This document shows positions 1-44,200 of a stretch of 64,000 nucleotides of DNA, piece by piece (position 1 is the stretch's first letter; every line of letters starts with the position of its first letter). Under the pieces are notes generated by a model. The model searched no databases and was not told the origin of the DNA. It worked only from the letters and a program-made list of their open reading frames with translations. Made by a program: the position numbers and the translations under genes. This DNA is from Benincasa hispida (taxonomy: Eukaryota; Streptophyta; Magnoliopsida; Cucurbitales; Cucurbitaceae): positions 43,429,639 to 43,493,638 of the forward strand of contig NC_052358.1 of the NCBI RefSeq assembly GCF_009727055.1. Direction: 5' to 3'.

Positions 1-1265
1 ATTGAGACTTACATTTCACAAAGATGACCGCAGGTGACATGACCTGAATCTTAAATGAGTTGTAAACTCCTGACTATGAGGGTGGTTGTTTAATTTGTAT
101 GGATGAGAGTGGCTAGATCACCGACTCAATAAGCATACCATTTTGGGGATTCATCTGATTAAGAAGTTGGAAACACAACTACACAAGACGAAATTCACTC
201 CTTCCCCGACATCGAGGTAAATAGATAAATTGCTCCCTTAAGGATTGATTCTAGGGCTTTAACAATGTCGCACCACACCTTCTCCGATCACGATAGGGGT
301 TTGGCCATAGTTGGACTATGATTTATTGTTTATTAGAGGGGTCAGTGGTACTTAAGGAGTTAGATAAGGGCAAAAGAGTAATTTTGGCCTAGCTGTACTT
401 ATGAGCAAATTCTGAAAGGTCATCGCACTATTGACTAGTTATATCCAATAGACATAGAAATATGTTTGTAGTGGGAAAAGTGAAGCTATTAGCCTTTAGT
501 TGAGTGTCCGACAATTAATAGATGTTGAATAATTTAATTAAAGGAGTTTAATTAATTATTCAAATACCATTAGAGCTTCAAGCTACAGGTCAATGAGGTC
601 TCCTCTATAGCTCAACATGGATTTAATGAAAATCAATTTTGAATTAATTTGAAATGTTCAAATTAATTGAGAAATTAATTATCTATGATATAATTAATTT
701 TAATTTAATTATATAAGATATAATTACTATAATGTATTTGATACATTATAATATAAAGTTTATTTGAGAGGAAACAAATATTTGAATATGATTCAAATAA
801 CAATTATATGAATATGATTCAAATAATAATTATATGAATTTGATTCATATAATTAAATTTAATATAAATGAGATTTATATTAAATACCATTAATGAGAGA
901 AGTAAAACTATAGGTTATATTGTATGTGATACAATAATAAACCATACATTATATGTTTTATTTAAATTTAAATTAATTTGTTTTTTTATTTTAATTTTAA
1001 TTTTGAATTAAAGGGAGGGAAATAGTTTCACTCCACATAACTCTCTTAACTCACGTAGTGAGTAGGTGTGGTTGGTTGGAGTTTTTTCGGTTCTTCACAA
1101 TGTTTACAGAGAAAAAAGGGTATGTGAAGCTCTCAAAGAAAGAAAGAAGTCTCAAGAATTCCTTCTCGTTCCTCTCAATCTCTTTCCCTCTCCAAAATAT
1201 CATAGAGTCTACAAACTCCTGTAATTCTCATCTCAGAGAATATAGAGAAATTTTGAAGGTACCAC
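1..1265 (+). mobile_element. Ty1/copia LTR, plus orientation, first part
   Basis: This stretch is in the same orientation as, and resembles, the element C LTR (48678-50636): TTATTAGAGGGGTCAGTGGT, the AATTAATTTGAAATGTTCAA tract, and similar hallmarks. It enters from the left edge of the window. It is interrupted at 1266 by a minus-strand LTR of the same broad family and resumes at about 2529. No primer-binding site follows the resumed part, so this is probably a 3' or solo LTR. Confidence 0.7.
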
Positions 1266-2528
1266 TGTGAAATGACCTTGAGCGGAAGCGAGATCGTCCC
1301 AAATCTTAATTCTTTTGAAAAAAAAAATTACAAAGAAGATAGAAAAGATCGTACATTTGTAAAATTATAGAGCATGTTGAAATTAAAAGAAAAAAGTTAG
1401 GGCTTTCGGAAAACCTATCTTTGAAGACTTTTTCTTCACTTGTGAAATCCTTAGAATCCCAAATGACATTACCACTTGGAAAACCTCAGTATCCTCTAGA
1501 TGATGGACCTGAGAATGGTGGGCTCTAATTGATTTTGGGAAGAAGGAAGAAGAAAAAAAAAATCTCTAAGAGGGAAAAAGGATTTTGTGTTGAACTCTAT
1601 ATTTTTTCACTCACACTCCTTTGTGTTTTGCAGGAAGAAGATGAAGACCCTTTTGTGCCACTAAACCACGTATGTGGTGGAGATAAATGAGGGGTCCCCA
1701 TACATATAGTTTAAGATTGTATCATATACAATATATAACCTATAGTTTCTTTTCTCTTATTAATGGAATTTAATATAATCACGTTTACATTAAATTTTAA
1801 CTAGATAAATCTAATTCATATAGTTAACATTTGAACCATATTCAAACATTTAATTCCTCTCACAATGCTTAAGGGAGCAATTTATCTACTTACCCTAACC
1901 TTGGAGAATGAGTGAATTCCTTATTGTGTAGCAGTGTTCCCAGCTCCCCAATCAGACGAATCCCTAAAATGGTATCTTATTGAGTCGACGATTTGCCACT
2001 TTCACCCATACTGATCAAAGGACCGTCCTCATAGGCAGGATTTCACAACTTACTCAGGATTCAAGTCATGTTACCTATAGTCATCCTAGTGAAATGTAAG
2101 TCTCCATTATGAATGGTGTTATATAATGAGACTAAACATTTCGTGGTCTAGTCTTATACAAACTCCCTTGTATAGAATATCTCCGCTCACATGTCTACAC
2201 ATGAATGATCAGAATCAAATCTTTTGTAGCACTTTACAACAATTGTAACACCTACAAAGCGGACCATACTCGTAGTGTCACCAAGATAAGGTATCCAACT
2301 TTATCTATCTACTACAGACTATTTAGGTTATCACTTAAACATGATCCACCCATATGTCTCTACATACATGTTTAAACTATAAAATAACCCTGGATATTAA
2401 TTTATTGATTTGTGATCAATGCAACAAATATGGAATAAAATATCATTTATTTTATTAATAGTGAGTATTTTTAAAAAAACATTTATAAACTATAGAACCC
2501 TACGAGATTTAAAGCATCAATCCCAACA
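1266..2528 (-). mobile_element. Ty1/copia LTR, minus orientation, inserted in a plus LTR
   Basis: On the plus strand it starts TGTGAAATGACC and ends TCCCAACA, the reverse complement of a TGTTGGGA...CA LTR. The sequence matches the minus LTR at 62159-64000 block by block, but about 540 bp is missing at about 1868, where CACAATGC joins TTAAGGGAGCAA. The flanking 5-mers (ACCAC, AATTT) do not match, so the TSD is lost or the junction is rearranged. The plus-LTR tail resumes at 2529 (GTGGTGATC... ATTCCAGAGAAGGAG). Confidence 0.7.
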
Positions 2529-2760
2529 AATTTTTCATGGTGGTGATCATTTGGAGATTGATTTGATCGTGATCAATTCCAGAGAAGGAGTTTTTCGTGA
2601 AGAAAGATTATTCAAAAGTAAGGGCTTTCTCAAACCTTTCTCAAACCCTAATTCTTTCTTTTTTCTTTAATATTATTAGCATGCTGTAAATTTAATTTAT
2701 GCATATTCTATTTACTATAAAATTAGTATTTTGTGTATTATGGTACTTTCTTAATTTTAC
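2529..2760 (+). mobile_element. Remaining 3' part of the plus copia LTR
   Basis: Resembles the R-U5 part of the element C 5' LTR near 50350-50560 (GATCGTGATCAATTCC, GTAAGGGCTTTCTC, then GCATGCTGTAAATTTAATTT against GCATGCTAATTTACATG). The exact end is not visible. Confidence 0.45.
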
Positions 2761-2799
2761 ATTAATATGAGTTTTTCCATTATTTATCTCTAGTGTTCT

Positions 2800-4560
2800 T
2801 TATTTTCTATCACAAGCTAGTCCTTTTCTTGAGATTCAAATATGTGGATGCCCTAAAAAAGAATACAAGCTCCATTTGTTTTCCTTTTACTTTGCTCAAC
2901 ATTTAGTAGCCATTATTTATTATTAGCCTAAACTAGGTCATTTAGGTTAGCATAAGCCCTCGATTCCTTTTTCTTTTCATCCAAGCTAGAGTACACTAAA
3001 AAATCACTTGAGCCAAGGAAGTATGATAGGCGCATACTTGGATCTTAGAAGCTAAGAATTTGGTTAAGTGTCCAAACTATGCTTTGGAAGAAGTTAAGGT
3101 ACTTAGGAAAATTTCTAAGTATTAGGGTCATGCGGTGGAACAAAGGAGAAGATTGGAAGGGAAGGGTTGAATGCATAGTCCTTTAGAGAAGTGGAAATTT
3201 GTCTAAGTTTTAGTAGGAAGGTAGTAGAACTCAACCCGTGTAGCATGATTGGACAAGTTCAAATCATCATTCCTAGGGTTGGATGCATACTAAGTTAAAA
3301 AGACCATTTGGGCGCATAGTCGAACACTTAGACGCATATAGGATACTATTATGGATGCATACTAAGGTGAACAAGGAAGGAAGAGTGTAAGAGAAACCAT
3401 ATGTTGGAAGTACCCTTGAAACCATGGTGGCATATATTTGAACCTAAAGAGTTGATATGGGCACATGACAAGAGAACCATGTGACCAATATGGGGTAGGA
3501 TGCATTAAACTCTGATGAAACATGCGCCCAAGGAAGGTAGAGGATGCATTGAAACTAAGGGTTACTTGGGGAGCAAGGCCAAGTTGACAGCTAGAAGAGG
3601 CATGTGGCAAATTTAGAAGAAGTCTTGATTAAGTCCAAGTAAGAAGTGGGCGCATATGGAACAAGGAAGAGCTATGCAAGAAGCTGATGAAGACATCTCA
3701 AAGGGGTGTGTTGTGTTGGGATATTCATGTCGAAGACACTAAGCATGCATGCAAAGAGGAGTTGGCACAAGGAGAAGGGCTTAGAACTAGTATAAATAAG
3801 GGCAATTGGATTCTTGGTTCTTCTAATTCACTCGTGTAAACTTCATTTTTCTTGAGCCAAAATAGAGAGATTGAGTATAGAAAGGGGTTCTAGGCTACCA
3901 TATGGTTTGGAAAATAGAATGTTGGGAAAATTTGAAATTAAATGGAGAAGGCAGTCTGCCACGTGGGCCAGAAAACACCCAGCACCAGGTGCCCAACCAC
4001 CCTGCACGCCCAACTGCTGTGCCCATGAGAATGTTCGCACATACACATCCATCGCAGACTTCGCACACCTCGTGCATGACATCCCATCAGGGTGCACACG
4101 GGCACTAGCATTCGTGCCTCACTCTGCCACTCGACCAACCCAATACACACCTGTGCCTGCACATGCGTCTTTACTAGCATCCACGCTCGCGCGCTTACTG
4201 CCTATCTATCATGTTTAGGGCCTCAGTTCAACACCAGCCTTGCGCCTGTGTGACACTCAACGCCTGTCTGTGTGTTTGTTCACTCAGCAACCGTGTCCTG
4301 CATGTCCAGACAACCTAGTCGCGTGCCCAACATGTCTCATGCGACCCATTGAGTTTCAAAACACCTAGTTTCCCCTATTTGGTGTTGGTAAGCTAAGTTT
4401 AGGGCCAATAAGGTATTCCAATGTTATTTTAACCTTAATTCTTGGATTCTAAGCTAATTTAGGACAAATTCAAGGCAAGTTGGAGTTGGAGGAAACTGAG
4501 AGGAACTGGGAAGCTGGGAAGGTTAGGAAGAAAAGAAATTATTGTCGGTGAATTGTGAGT
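2800..4560. other. Unclassified repeat-like region with a TATA-like site
   Basis: No credible gene. The left part repeats phrases such as GGGCGCATAGTCGAACACTTA and ATGCATACTAAG. TATAAATAAG at 3791-3800 is followed by a GC-rich stretch (3950-4340) unlike its surroundings. This layout resembles U3, TATA, R-U5 of a large LTR, but no termini or TSD were found. Short open frames here overlap on both strands and match nothing known. Confidence 0.35.
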
Positions 4561-5394
4561 GGTTTATTTTCAAATATTTTGGTTAATGTTATATACATAT
4601 ATGGTATTGTATATATGTATAATTTGGAATGCTTGACATTTATAAAGCATATATACTTCTAATTGTGTAGAGAATCAGTATCAGATACAGATACCTCTAG
4701 ATACATGACAGATATGTGTCTAATATGTGATTTGAAGTATCTGATATATATATATTTTAATTTTCAGATACGTGTATCTACTTCCCAATACGTGAAGGGG
4801 ATACGCTAGATTTTTTTTTTTTTTCTTTTTCGAATTTAAGCCCAACCCACAACCCATTTTATTTAAGTGCATGTTTTAAAATGATTTTAAAGTCATCAAA
4901 ATCACTTTTTTCATTTTTAAAAACACTCGATACACACTTTTAATTACTCAAAATTAACTTTTAAATAAAATTTTCATATCATCAAGATTAGTTTTGAAGG
5001 ATTAAGCATGTTTCACTGAAAATGACAACAGTGATTTTGATCATTTTAAAATCACTCCAAAACATAAAAGTCCAATTAAATCGAGCAATCCCAAATCAAA
5101 TAAATTGAAAATGATAAAAACATAAAAAATTAAAACAAAAAAAACCCCAAAACGTAATTAAATCTTCATTATTCTCTTGTATCTCACCATCTAAATCATG
5201 ATTCACACCCCCGTTCATCCTCAACTTCATTTTTCAATCTTTATCCTATACTTCTTTCATATGGCCTGCTCTAGTCTCTCAACCACCACTTAACGTTATT
5301 GGATATTTTTTTTTTTTAAGTTTTCACTCTCTTCTTGAAATTATTTTAATATAATTTAAAATAAGTATTATAACAATTATTGTGCATTATCAAA
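4561..5394. other. AT-rich intergenic DNA
   Basis: No gene seen. Around 4670-4800 there are several degenerate copies of an AGATAC/GTATCTGATA word, and T-rich runs at 4810 and 5310. Confidence 0.5.
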
Positions 5395-6065
5395 ACTAAT
5401 GGTCTTTGTTTAACCGTTATGAGCTAGTAAGGGACCTAATGAACCTACAGATTAGAAGCTCCAATGATCCGAGATTAATTAATTAAATTAACCAACATTC
5501 ATTAAGTATGAGTTACTCCATTAAAGATCCATAACTGCATTCTTCGCCTTGTAGAACATGTTGCATCCATGGATTTAATCATTACAAGTAAGTTAATGTT
5601 TCATAAGTTGTTTGTATAGTTGCGTTAAATTATCGTTTTACCCCTGTAATTACATTTCCTCTAATAAACAATCTGTTTATGGTCCTACCATAAACTAAGT
5701 CTCTCTTAGGCCAGAGAGAGGGCGGGTATCATTTGTTCAAAACCTGAAATCAACATTTAAGGGAACAAATCTTCTACTTACCTTAAAGTCGATAATGAAT
5801 TAATTTCATCCTGTGTAGTTATGTTTCCAGCTCCCAACTCGATTATTGTTCCCAAAATGGTAGACTTATTGAGTCGGTGACTCGGGCCACTTTCACCCAT
5901 ATAAACCAAAGGACAAGCCTTCACAGACATGAGTTCGTAACTCACTTAGGATTGAGATCAAGCTACACATGGTTATCTTATGAAATATTAATCTTTTTAG
6001 TCAACGACGTTACAAAGAGAGATTAAGTATTTCATGATCCGATCTTATACAATCTCCTCTCCCTA
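5395..6065 (-). mobile_element. Copia LTR fragment, minus orientation
   Basis: Shares the block order of the minus LTRs at 1266-2528, 52690-53190 and 63100-63990: GAGCTAGTAAGGGACCT, ACCTACAGATTAGAAGCTCC, AAGGGAACAAATCTTCTAC, AAAATGGTAGACTTATTGAG and CCGATCTTATACAATCTCC. Strongly diverged and truncated at both ends. Confidence 0.7.
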
Positions 6066-7109
6066 TTCTTTCTTTCTTTTTTCTTTTTGTTAACTGCCTC
6101 TCTCTAGCGTTGTTGCTTTCTTCTTCTCTCTCCCTCTATTTAAAAAAAAAATTGTTGCAAATATATATATTTTTTTAAATCATTAATAGCAACATATTCT
6201 CCAATGTTTATTTTACTTCTCTAAGAAGTTTAATTCATTTGTTAAGATATCATCTCTCTCTTTTGATTAATGTATGTTGTCTTTTTCAAAAATTTACACT
6301 TTTCAATTTTGTAAAAACATATAGAATGATTTAATATAAATTTTTTTAAACGCTTCTATAGTTTTTCTATACATGCAATAGATTCACCTACTGATCCTCA
6401 TATATTAAAGAGAGTGGAGAAAAAATCTTGTTTTTTAGGTTCCAGAAAATACTCAAACTTCAAGCAATTTAGATGTTGACAAAATGACAAAGAAGATAGT
6501 TATTGTTTTTAATACCTTTGTATTTTTGTTTTCACGTTTTAATTTTTGTAAATGCACACCAATGAGTTTAGGAGTTTATAATAATTTTTATTATTTTTTA
6601 CATGCTTTTGTTATTTTTTTCTCTTTTCAAATTTGTTGTAATTATACACCAATTCATAAAAATTTGAAATAAAATTTAAAATCAAGAAGAAGATCATTGC
6701 AAATCAAAAGATATTAAGTTTTTAAGATTTCTGTTTGTATAGAAAAATATTATATTTTTGTTGAAATTAAGAGGGTAATCAAATATCTTTTTTCAACCGA
6801 GAAAAAATCATCATGAAATTTTATATGAAAAAAGAAAACAATAGTATTTTATTTTAATTAAAGTTTGAAATTAAAAAGGATAGTCATATCATTCAAATCA
6901 ATTTAAAAAATCAATATAGATAAGATTATAATGAAAAAAATAGTAATACTTTGTTTTAATTTAAAGTTTAAAATTAAGAGAATAATCAAATCATCCCATC
7001 CAAAATAAATAAAAAGAAAAAAGAAAAATATTTTGGTTTAATTTAAATTTTAGAATTATGAGGCTTAGTAAAATATCCAATAAAAAAAGTTTTTTTTGTT
7101 AAATAAATT
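6066..7109. other. AT-rich intergenic DNA
   Basis: No gene, promoter or repeat boundary could be supported. Long A and T runs dominate. Confidence 0.5.
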
Positions 7110-7260
7110 GATGGAATACACAAGCATGCAATAAAAGCAAATAAGATCAATAAGCACTCTAATTACATTTAATTTGAGTTATAAAGCATGCATTCTCAGA
7201 AAAAACACAAGAGGGTTTCTTTTCACATACCTTTGATGAATTCTCCTTTATCCAAGTTGC
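7110..7260 (-). mobile_element. Terminal fragment of a D-type copia LTR
   Basis: TGATGGAATACACAAGCATG through ACTCTAATTACATTTAATTT to ACCTTTGATGAATTCTCC closely matches the plus-strand start of element D's 3' LTR at 51767-51905. It is the 3' end of that LTR in minus orientation, cut off internally. Confidence 0.7.
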
Positions 7261-7408
7261 TTTTCACGTTAATTCATATTTTATCTCAAATGAATATCTT
7301 AATTAAAGAATCTTTAAAAAAAAGTCATATTTTATGTCTAACTAATATATACTTCACCTTAACTAAGAATATTTTCAATGACTGTTTTCAAATATAGGAA
7401 AAAAAATC

Positions 7409-7550
7409 AAAATATTTATAAACATAGCAAAATTTCACTGTGCGATAAATCGCGATAGATTACTATTTGTGTACGATAAATCGTGATAGATTACTATCTG
7501 TGTCTATCTGTCTATTACGATCATATTTTGCTATTATTTGTAAATATTTT
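7409..7550. mobile_element. Small MITE-like element with imperfect terminal inverted repeats
   Basis: The left end AAAATATTTATAAACATAGC AAAAT pairs with the right end ATTTTGCTATTATTTGTAAA TATTTT: about 25 bp with a few mismatches. The length is 142 bp and there is no coding capacity. The interior carries a 31-bp tandem duplication. No clear TSD could be fixed. Confidence 0.55.
7442..7503 (+). repeat. Two-copy 31-bp tandem repeat
   Basis: GCGATAAATCGCGATAGATT ACTATTTGTGT is followed at once by a copy differing at three positions. Each unit contains a CGATAAATCG-type near-palindrome. Confidence 0.8.
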
Positions 7551-8884
7551 CAGAAGTTTTGTCATTTAAAGTAAATTTTCTTTTTTTAAAATAACAAAAT
7601 CACATTTTATCTCAAATTAATATCTATTTTTTAAGAAAAAAATATATATTTTGAAAATTATAATTTATTTCTAACTAATATCTACTTCACGTTAAATAAA
7701 TGATTTTTTTAAAAATAAATTTTATCTTTAACAAATATGTACTTCACATTAAATAAAGGAAACGTGTTAAAAAAACCACTTTTCTTTTCCTCCTAAGATA
7801 TGTTATCTTATTTAATTTTGTTTCTTATCATTTAACGTAGATTCTGTGTGCTTTTTAAGTTTGTGTGAGATTGATATTTAGATGGAATAGTCTTTTCAAC
7901 TTATACATGTATATTTCATTTTAAACATTATGATAATACATGCAACGCACGTGGTCTTGACTAGTATATCTTATATGTGACTACGAGACACATGTCAACA
8001 TAACCATACTTTCATATTTGTTGTCCATTTGGTGAGTGTTCAGACCAATTTGACTACCCTTCCAACCCTTCAATATTTATGTGTCCAGAAACTTTTAAAA
8101 TATTAAATCATAGGTAGGTAACAACAATGAACTGAATTGTCTCTAGTCATTGAATAAGTGGATATAGTTTAGTTTGTCGATTGAGGGAAATTTCGAAGTC
8201 TTATTTTTATAAAAATGTCGATGAAAATATCAAGTTGTTGATCAATATTTATAGAAAAAATTATAAAAACAAATAATTCAAAAATTAAATTTAAATCAGT
8301 AAACAAACCTTTTATAATTTTGATCAAATTAATATGTCTATTATTTATATTATATTTACACTATTGACATTTTGTTGTTTATTTTTATGTTTTGTAGAAT
8401 TTTTTAATCATGGAAATATCGATTCACCCATCTAGATTAATTTTTAATACTATTAATTTAATTACTATATTAGAATGTTTTGTATATTTTTTATATTATG
8501 TATAAAATTTTGAGAATAAAATTGAAAGTAAAGCGATCACTAATTGAAAGTAAATCGATCATTTACTTCTACGTAGGATTCGATCATTTCAATTGATGTT
8601 GTAGCCAAATAGTAGTTTTGATTCTATTTTTGAATATTACGCGCAACTAAGGGGTGGATAGCTTACCTTACTCCATAGATCCAATTTAGATTTACGGATA
8701 GATCAATATTTTAATAGAATATAATATAAATAATAAGGTATTCTCAACAAAGGAAAAAAATAAAAAACATTCGTTTAGACGGACGTCTTGTTGAAAACAA
8801 AAATAAAGTTCGTAAATATATAAGTCGAAGATTTACTAATTTTGTGTAGAGAGTTCTTATTGTTCCATCCTTGCAAGTGCATTG
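7551..8884. other. AT-rich region upstream of CNOT11
   Basis: No gene recognised. It should contain the CNOT11 promoter and 5' UTR in its last 100-300 bp. Confidence 0.5.
8812..8825 (+). promoter_or_regulatory. Possible TATA box of CNOT11
   Basis: AAATATATAAGTC lies about 65 bp before the first ATG. In AT-rich DNA such a match is weak evidence. No other promoter element was recognised. Confidence 0.25.
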
Positions 8885-39838
<30,954 letters not shown>

Positions 39839-40918
39839 GTGAAAGTACTTGATACATCTCAACCAAAGCCGTCCTTTGTAAATAGCAATTGTTAGCATTT
39901 TTTACTCAAGTCTTAGGCCCTTTCCCCCTTCTTTGTCTGTCTGTGTCTATGGTTTAGCGGATATTTGACTAAATATATATTAAGCTTACCCCATTTCTCA
40001 TTTACTTTTTATTATGGATTTTTATGTATTGTTTTTCCTGGCCATTGCTTTGGAAACCCATCAGAATGGTGGTTTCAGGTTAGGTCTATGGCTTTCTCCA
40101 ACTCATTGCTGCCCTTTGTGTGCAAAAAAGCGTAGGGATCCAAATAATCCACTGTATTTTTTTACGCAATGTCTCAATTAGGGCTACTTTACTCAGGTGA
40201 TAGATAATAAATTAATGGTAGTTTGAAAAGTGGGTCTCATTTGATTACGTTTGTTGTGTACCTATTTCCTTAATTATAAGAAACTGCAGGATCCACTTCC
40301 AAATTTGTAATCAAGATGCACAATTCGATTGAGGAAAGAAAGTTTGCAGTTTGATTGTATTTGAAAAATGTGGGATCTACTACCTTCACCAATATTGTTT
40401 ACGGTACGAGGATTATGAATCTATCACACTTTCTGTTATTATTATCATTATCGTTTAATCTTAACAGACGATAACAATAAACGTGACAATTTTGTGACTT
40501 TAAGTAAACGTGATGAAAAAAATAATCTAATAATGTTTGCGATTGTAATTTATTACGGTTGATTTATCAATAGAATTTTATTATGATTACACCAACTTTG
40601 ATTATAGATTGGTAAACATGGCCTAAGTGTTATTTCTTTTGAGTGTAAGTTGTACTCAAAATTATCCTTTCATTAAAAAATTATAAAATATAATAATAAA
40701 ATAAATAAATTATATTACATGAAAATTGAACAACTCTAATGTAGAAAATCCCTCACTCGCCTTGTACTTTGTTATTATTTGGTGGGCTGTGGGGTGTAGT
40801 GAATATTGAGAATACTCAGTTAGTAGTCCTACTAACACGCATAATATGATTCATGATATTATAAACCATGTCGGACTTGAGCTTCCATTAATATTGTTGT
40901 TTTTTTGCCAATCTAAAC
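39839..40918. other. CNOT11 3' flank
   Basis: Should contain the 3' UTR. At 40066-40200, LSPTHCCPLC followed by degraded sequence may be another LINE zf-RVT relic (low confidence). No second gene seen. Confidence 0.4.
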
Positions 40919-41280
40919 AATTATGATTTAAAATCTTGGTTTTATCGCTGGAACAAATTTTGAAAATATATACAAAAACTAAAACAAAAGGGAGTTCTTT
41001 AGAAATAGCAAATGATATCTTTTCAAATCGACAAAAAATGATTAATATTACCCCTTTAGAAAAGGATCAAAAAGTGGCTAAAGAAAAAAACTTTCGGAAT
41101 GTGTTTGTTACAGAAGAGATGTGTTTATTTTCATCAATTTTGAGCATTTCACAAATAAAATCTATAAATGATGACTGTAAGTAAGTTTCTTTTTTAAAAC
41201 ACAGGCTTTTAAATAGTTGGGTAATTTATTTGTATTTTATTAAAGTATTATATTTAGGATTTATGATTTAAAATTATTGG

Positions 41281-44200
41281 TTGTTATCTCTGAAACAATG
41301 TTTGAAAATATATATGAAGGCTAAAATAAGAAGGGAGATCTTAAGAAATGACCAATGGTACCCCTTTACAACCCACGAAAGGAGTCAAATTAGTATGATA
41401 ATGGAATCTCTTCCGAAGAGCTTTTGGACATTTTGTACTAATGCTGTAAAGAATAAGATTTATTACAATTTGACCACTCTTCTGAATGAACTACAGGCTT
41501 ATCAATCCTTGATGAAAAACAAGGAAAGTAAAGTAAATGTTGTTTCACAGAAGAAATCTCTTAAGGGATCTTCGTCTGGAACAAAACCCTAAGAGAAAAA
41601 GAAGTCTCATTCTTCTAAGGATAAGAGTATTCAGATGAAGAAGAAAGGAAAAGGAAAGAAGAAAGCCCTTGCAAAGAAAAGCAAGAATAAAACACCAAAA
41701 GAAAAATGTTTCCATTGCAATGAAGACGAGCATTGAAAATGCAATTGCCTGCAGCATCTTGCTGAAAAGAGAGCTGAAAAGGCAAACCAAGGTAAATCCA
41801 ATTTACTTGTGGTAGAAACATGTTTAGTGGAAAGTTCTCACTTAACCTGGATACTAGATTCAGACACCACTAACCATATTTGCATTTTTTTTCCAGGAAA
41901 CTAGTTCTTGAACATAGCTATCAGAATGAAATGACTTTCAAGGTGGGAATGGATGAAGTCATTTCAGCAGAAGCAGTGGGAGACGTCAAGTTATATTTCA
42001 TACATGCTTACATTTTACTTGAAAATGTATATTATGTACCTAAAATGAAAAGGAACTTAATCTCTATGTCTTGTCTGCTAAAAAATATGTACAAAGTAAT
42101 CTTTGATATTAATGAAGTGTTCATTAGTTCAAGAGGTGTTCATGTTTGTTCTGCTAGACTTGAAAATAACTTGTATATATTAAAACCAACTAAAGGAAAA
42201 GCCATAAATATAGAGATGTTTAAAATGGTAGAAACTCAAAATAAAAGACGAAAGGTTTCTCCCAACGCCTATTTTTGGCACTTAAGACTTGGTCACATAA
42301 ATCTCAACAAGATTGAGAGACTGGTAAAAAATGATCATCTAAATCAGTTAGAAGACAATTCATTGCTTCCGTGTCAATCATGTCTTGGGGGTAAGATGAC
42401 CAAAAGTTCTTTTATAGGAAAAGGTCTTAGAGCTAGAAAAACCCTAGAATTTATACATTCAGACCTTTGTGGTCCAATGAATGTTAAAGCTCGAGGAGGA
42501 TATGAATATTTCGTCAAATTTGTTGATGATTATTCAAGATATGGCTATATTTACCTAATGAGTCATAAGTCTAAAACTCTTGAAAAGTTCAAAGAATTTA
42601 AGACAGAAGTTGAAAACTTATTAGGTAAGAGAATCAAAATACTTTGATCAGATCGAGGTGGTGAATATATGGATTTACAATTTCAGAACTATCTAGTAGA
42701 TCATGGAATTCGGTCCCAACTCACAGTGCCTAGAACACCACAACAAAATGGTGTGGCAGAAAGGAGAAATCGAACCTTGTTGGACATGGTTTGTTCATTA
42801 ATGAGTTACGCTCAATTACCTCAATCTTTTTGGGGGTATGCAGTACAGACTACGGTATATATTTTGAACATGGTTTCCTTTAAAAAGTGTTTCAGAAATA
42901 CCATATGAATTATGGAGAGGACGTAAAGGTATTTTACATCACTTCAGAATTAGGGGATGCCCAGCACACGTGTTATGAAAAACCTTAAGAAATTGGAACA
43001 ACGTTCAAAATTATGCCTATTTGTAGGATACCCTAAAGAAACAAAAGGTGGATTTTTTTATGATCGTCAAGAAGATAAAGTATTTGTATCGACAAATGCT
43101 ACATTCTTAGAAGAAGATCATATTAGGAATCATCAACAACCTTGCAGTAAACTAGTATTCAATGAAATATCCGGAGAAACTACAAATTCAATAAGAGTTA
43201 TTGATCAAGTTAGTCCACCAACAACAATTGTTACTCCATCACATCCTTCTCAAGAGTTGAGAATGCCTCGACATAGTGGGAGGATTGTATGACAACCTGA
43301 TTGATACATGGGTTTAGCAAAAACTCATGTCATCATATATGATATGACTTAGATGATCCATTAACCTTTAAACAGGCAATGGAAGATGTAGATAAAGATC
43401 GATGGATTGAAGCCATGGACCTAAAAATGGAGTCAATGTACTTCAATTCTGTCTGGGAACTTGTCGATCAACTAGATGGGGTCAAACCCATTGGTTGCAA
43501 GTGGATCTACAAGAAAAAGTGAGACCAAACTAGTAAGGTGCAGACCTATAAAACTAGACTCGTGGGAAAAGGTTTTACCTAAAGAGAGGGGGTAGACTAT
43601 GAAGAAACCTTCTCTCCTGTTACCATGATAAAATCTATAAGAATACTTTCATCCATTGCCGCATTTTTATGTCTATGAAATATGACAAATGATTGTCAAG
43701 ACGACCTTTTTAAATGGCCGTCTTGATGAAAGTATTTATGTCTCAACCAGAAGGGTTTATTGAACAGAGTCAAAAGAAATTTTTTTGCAGGCTTAAAAAA
43801 TCCATTTATAAATTAAAACAAGCATCTAGATCCTGGAATATAAGATTTGACACTACAATAAAATCTTATGCCTTTGAGCAAAATGTTGACAAACCTTGTG
43901 TTTACAAGAAATTAGTCAACAAAACTGTAGCTTTCCTGGTTCTTTATGTTGATGATATTCTGCTCAATGAGAATGAGACAAGTTTTCTTGTTGATGTTAA
44001 AAGATGGCTAGCATTTCAATTCCAAATGAAAGATTTAGGAAATACACAGTACGTTCTTGGAATCCAAATTGTTCAGAATCACAAGAACAGAACGCTAGCA
44101 CTATCTTAAGCATCTTATATTGACAAGATGTTGTCAAGATATAATATTCAAAATTCAAAAAGAGTATGTTACCTTTTAGACATAGAATTCATTTATCAAG

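Noticed and set aside
3843..4218. Overlapping open frames on both strands in the GC-rich block as genes
   Set aside because: Frames are open on both strands simply because the block is poor in TAA/TAG; no conserved motif and no splice context.
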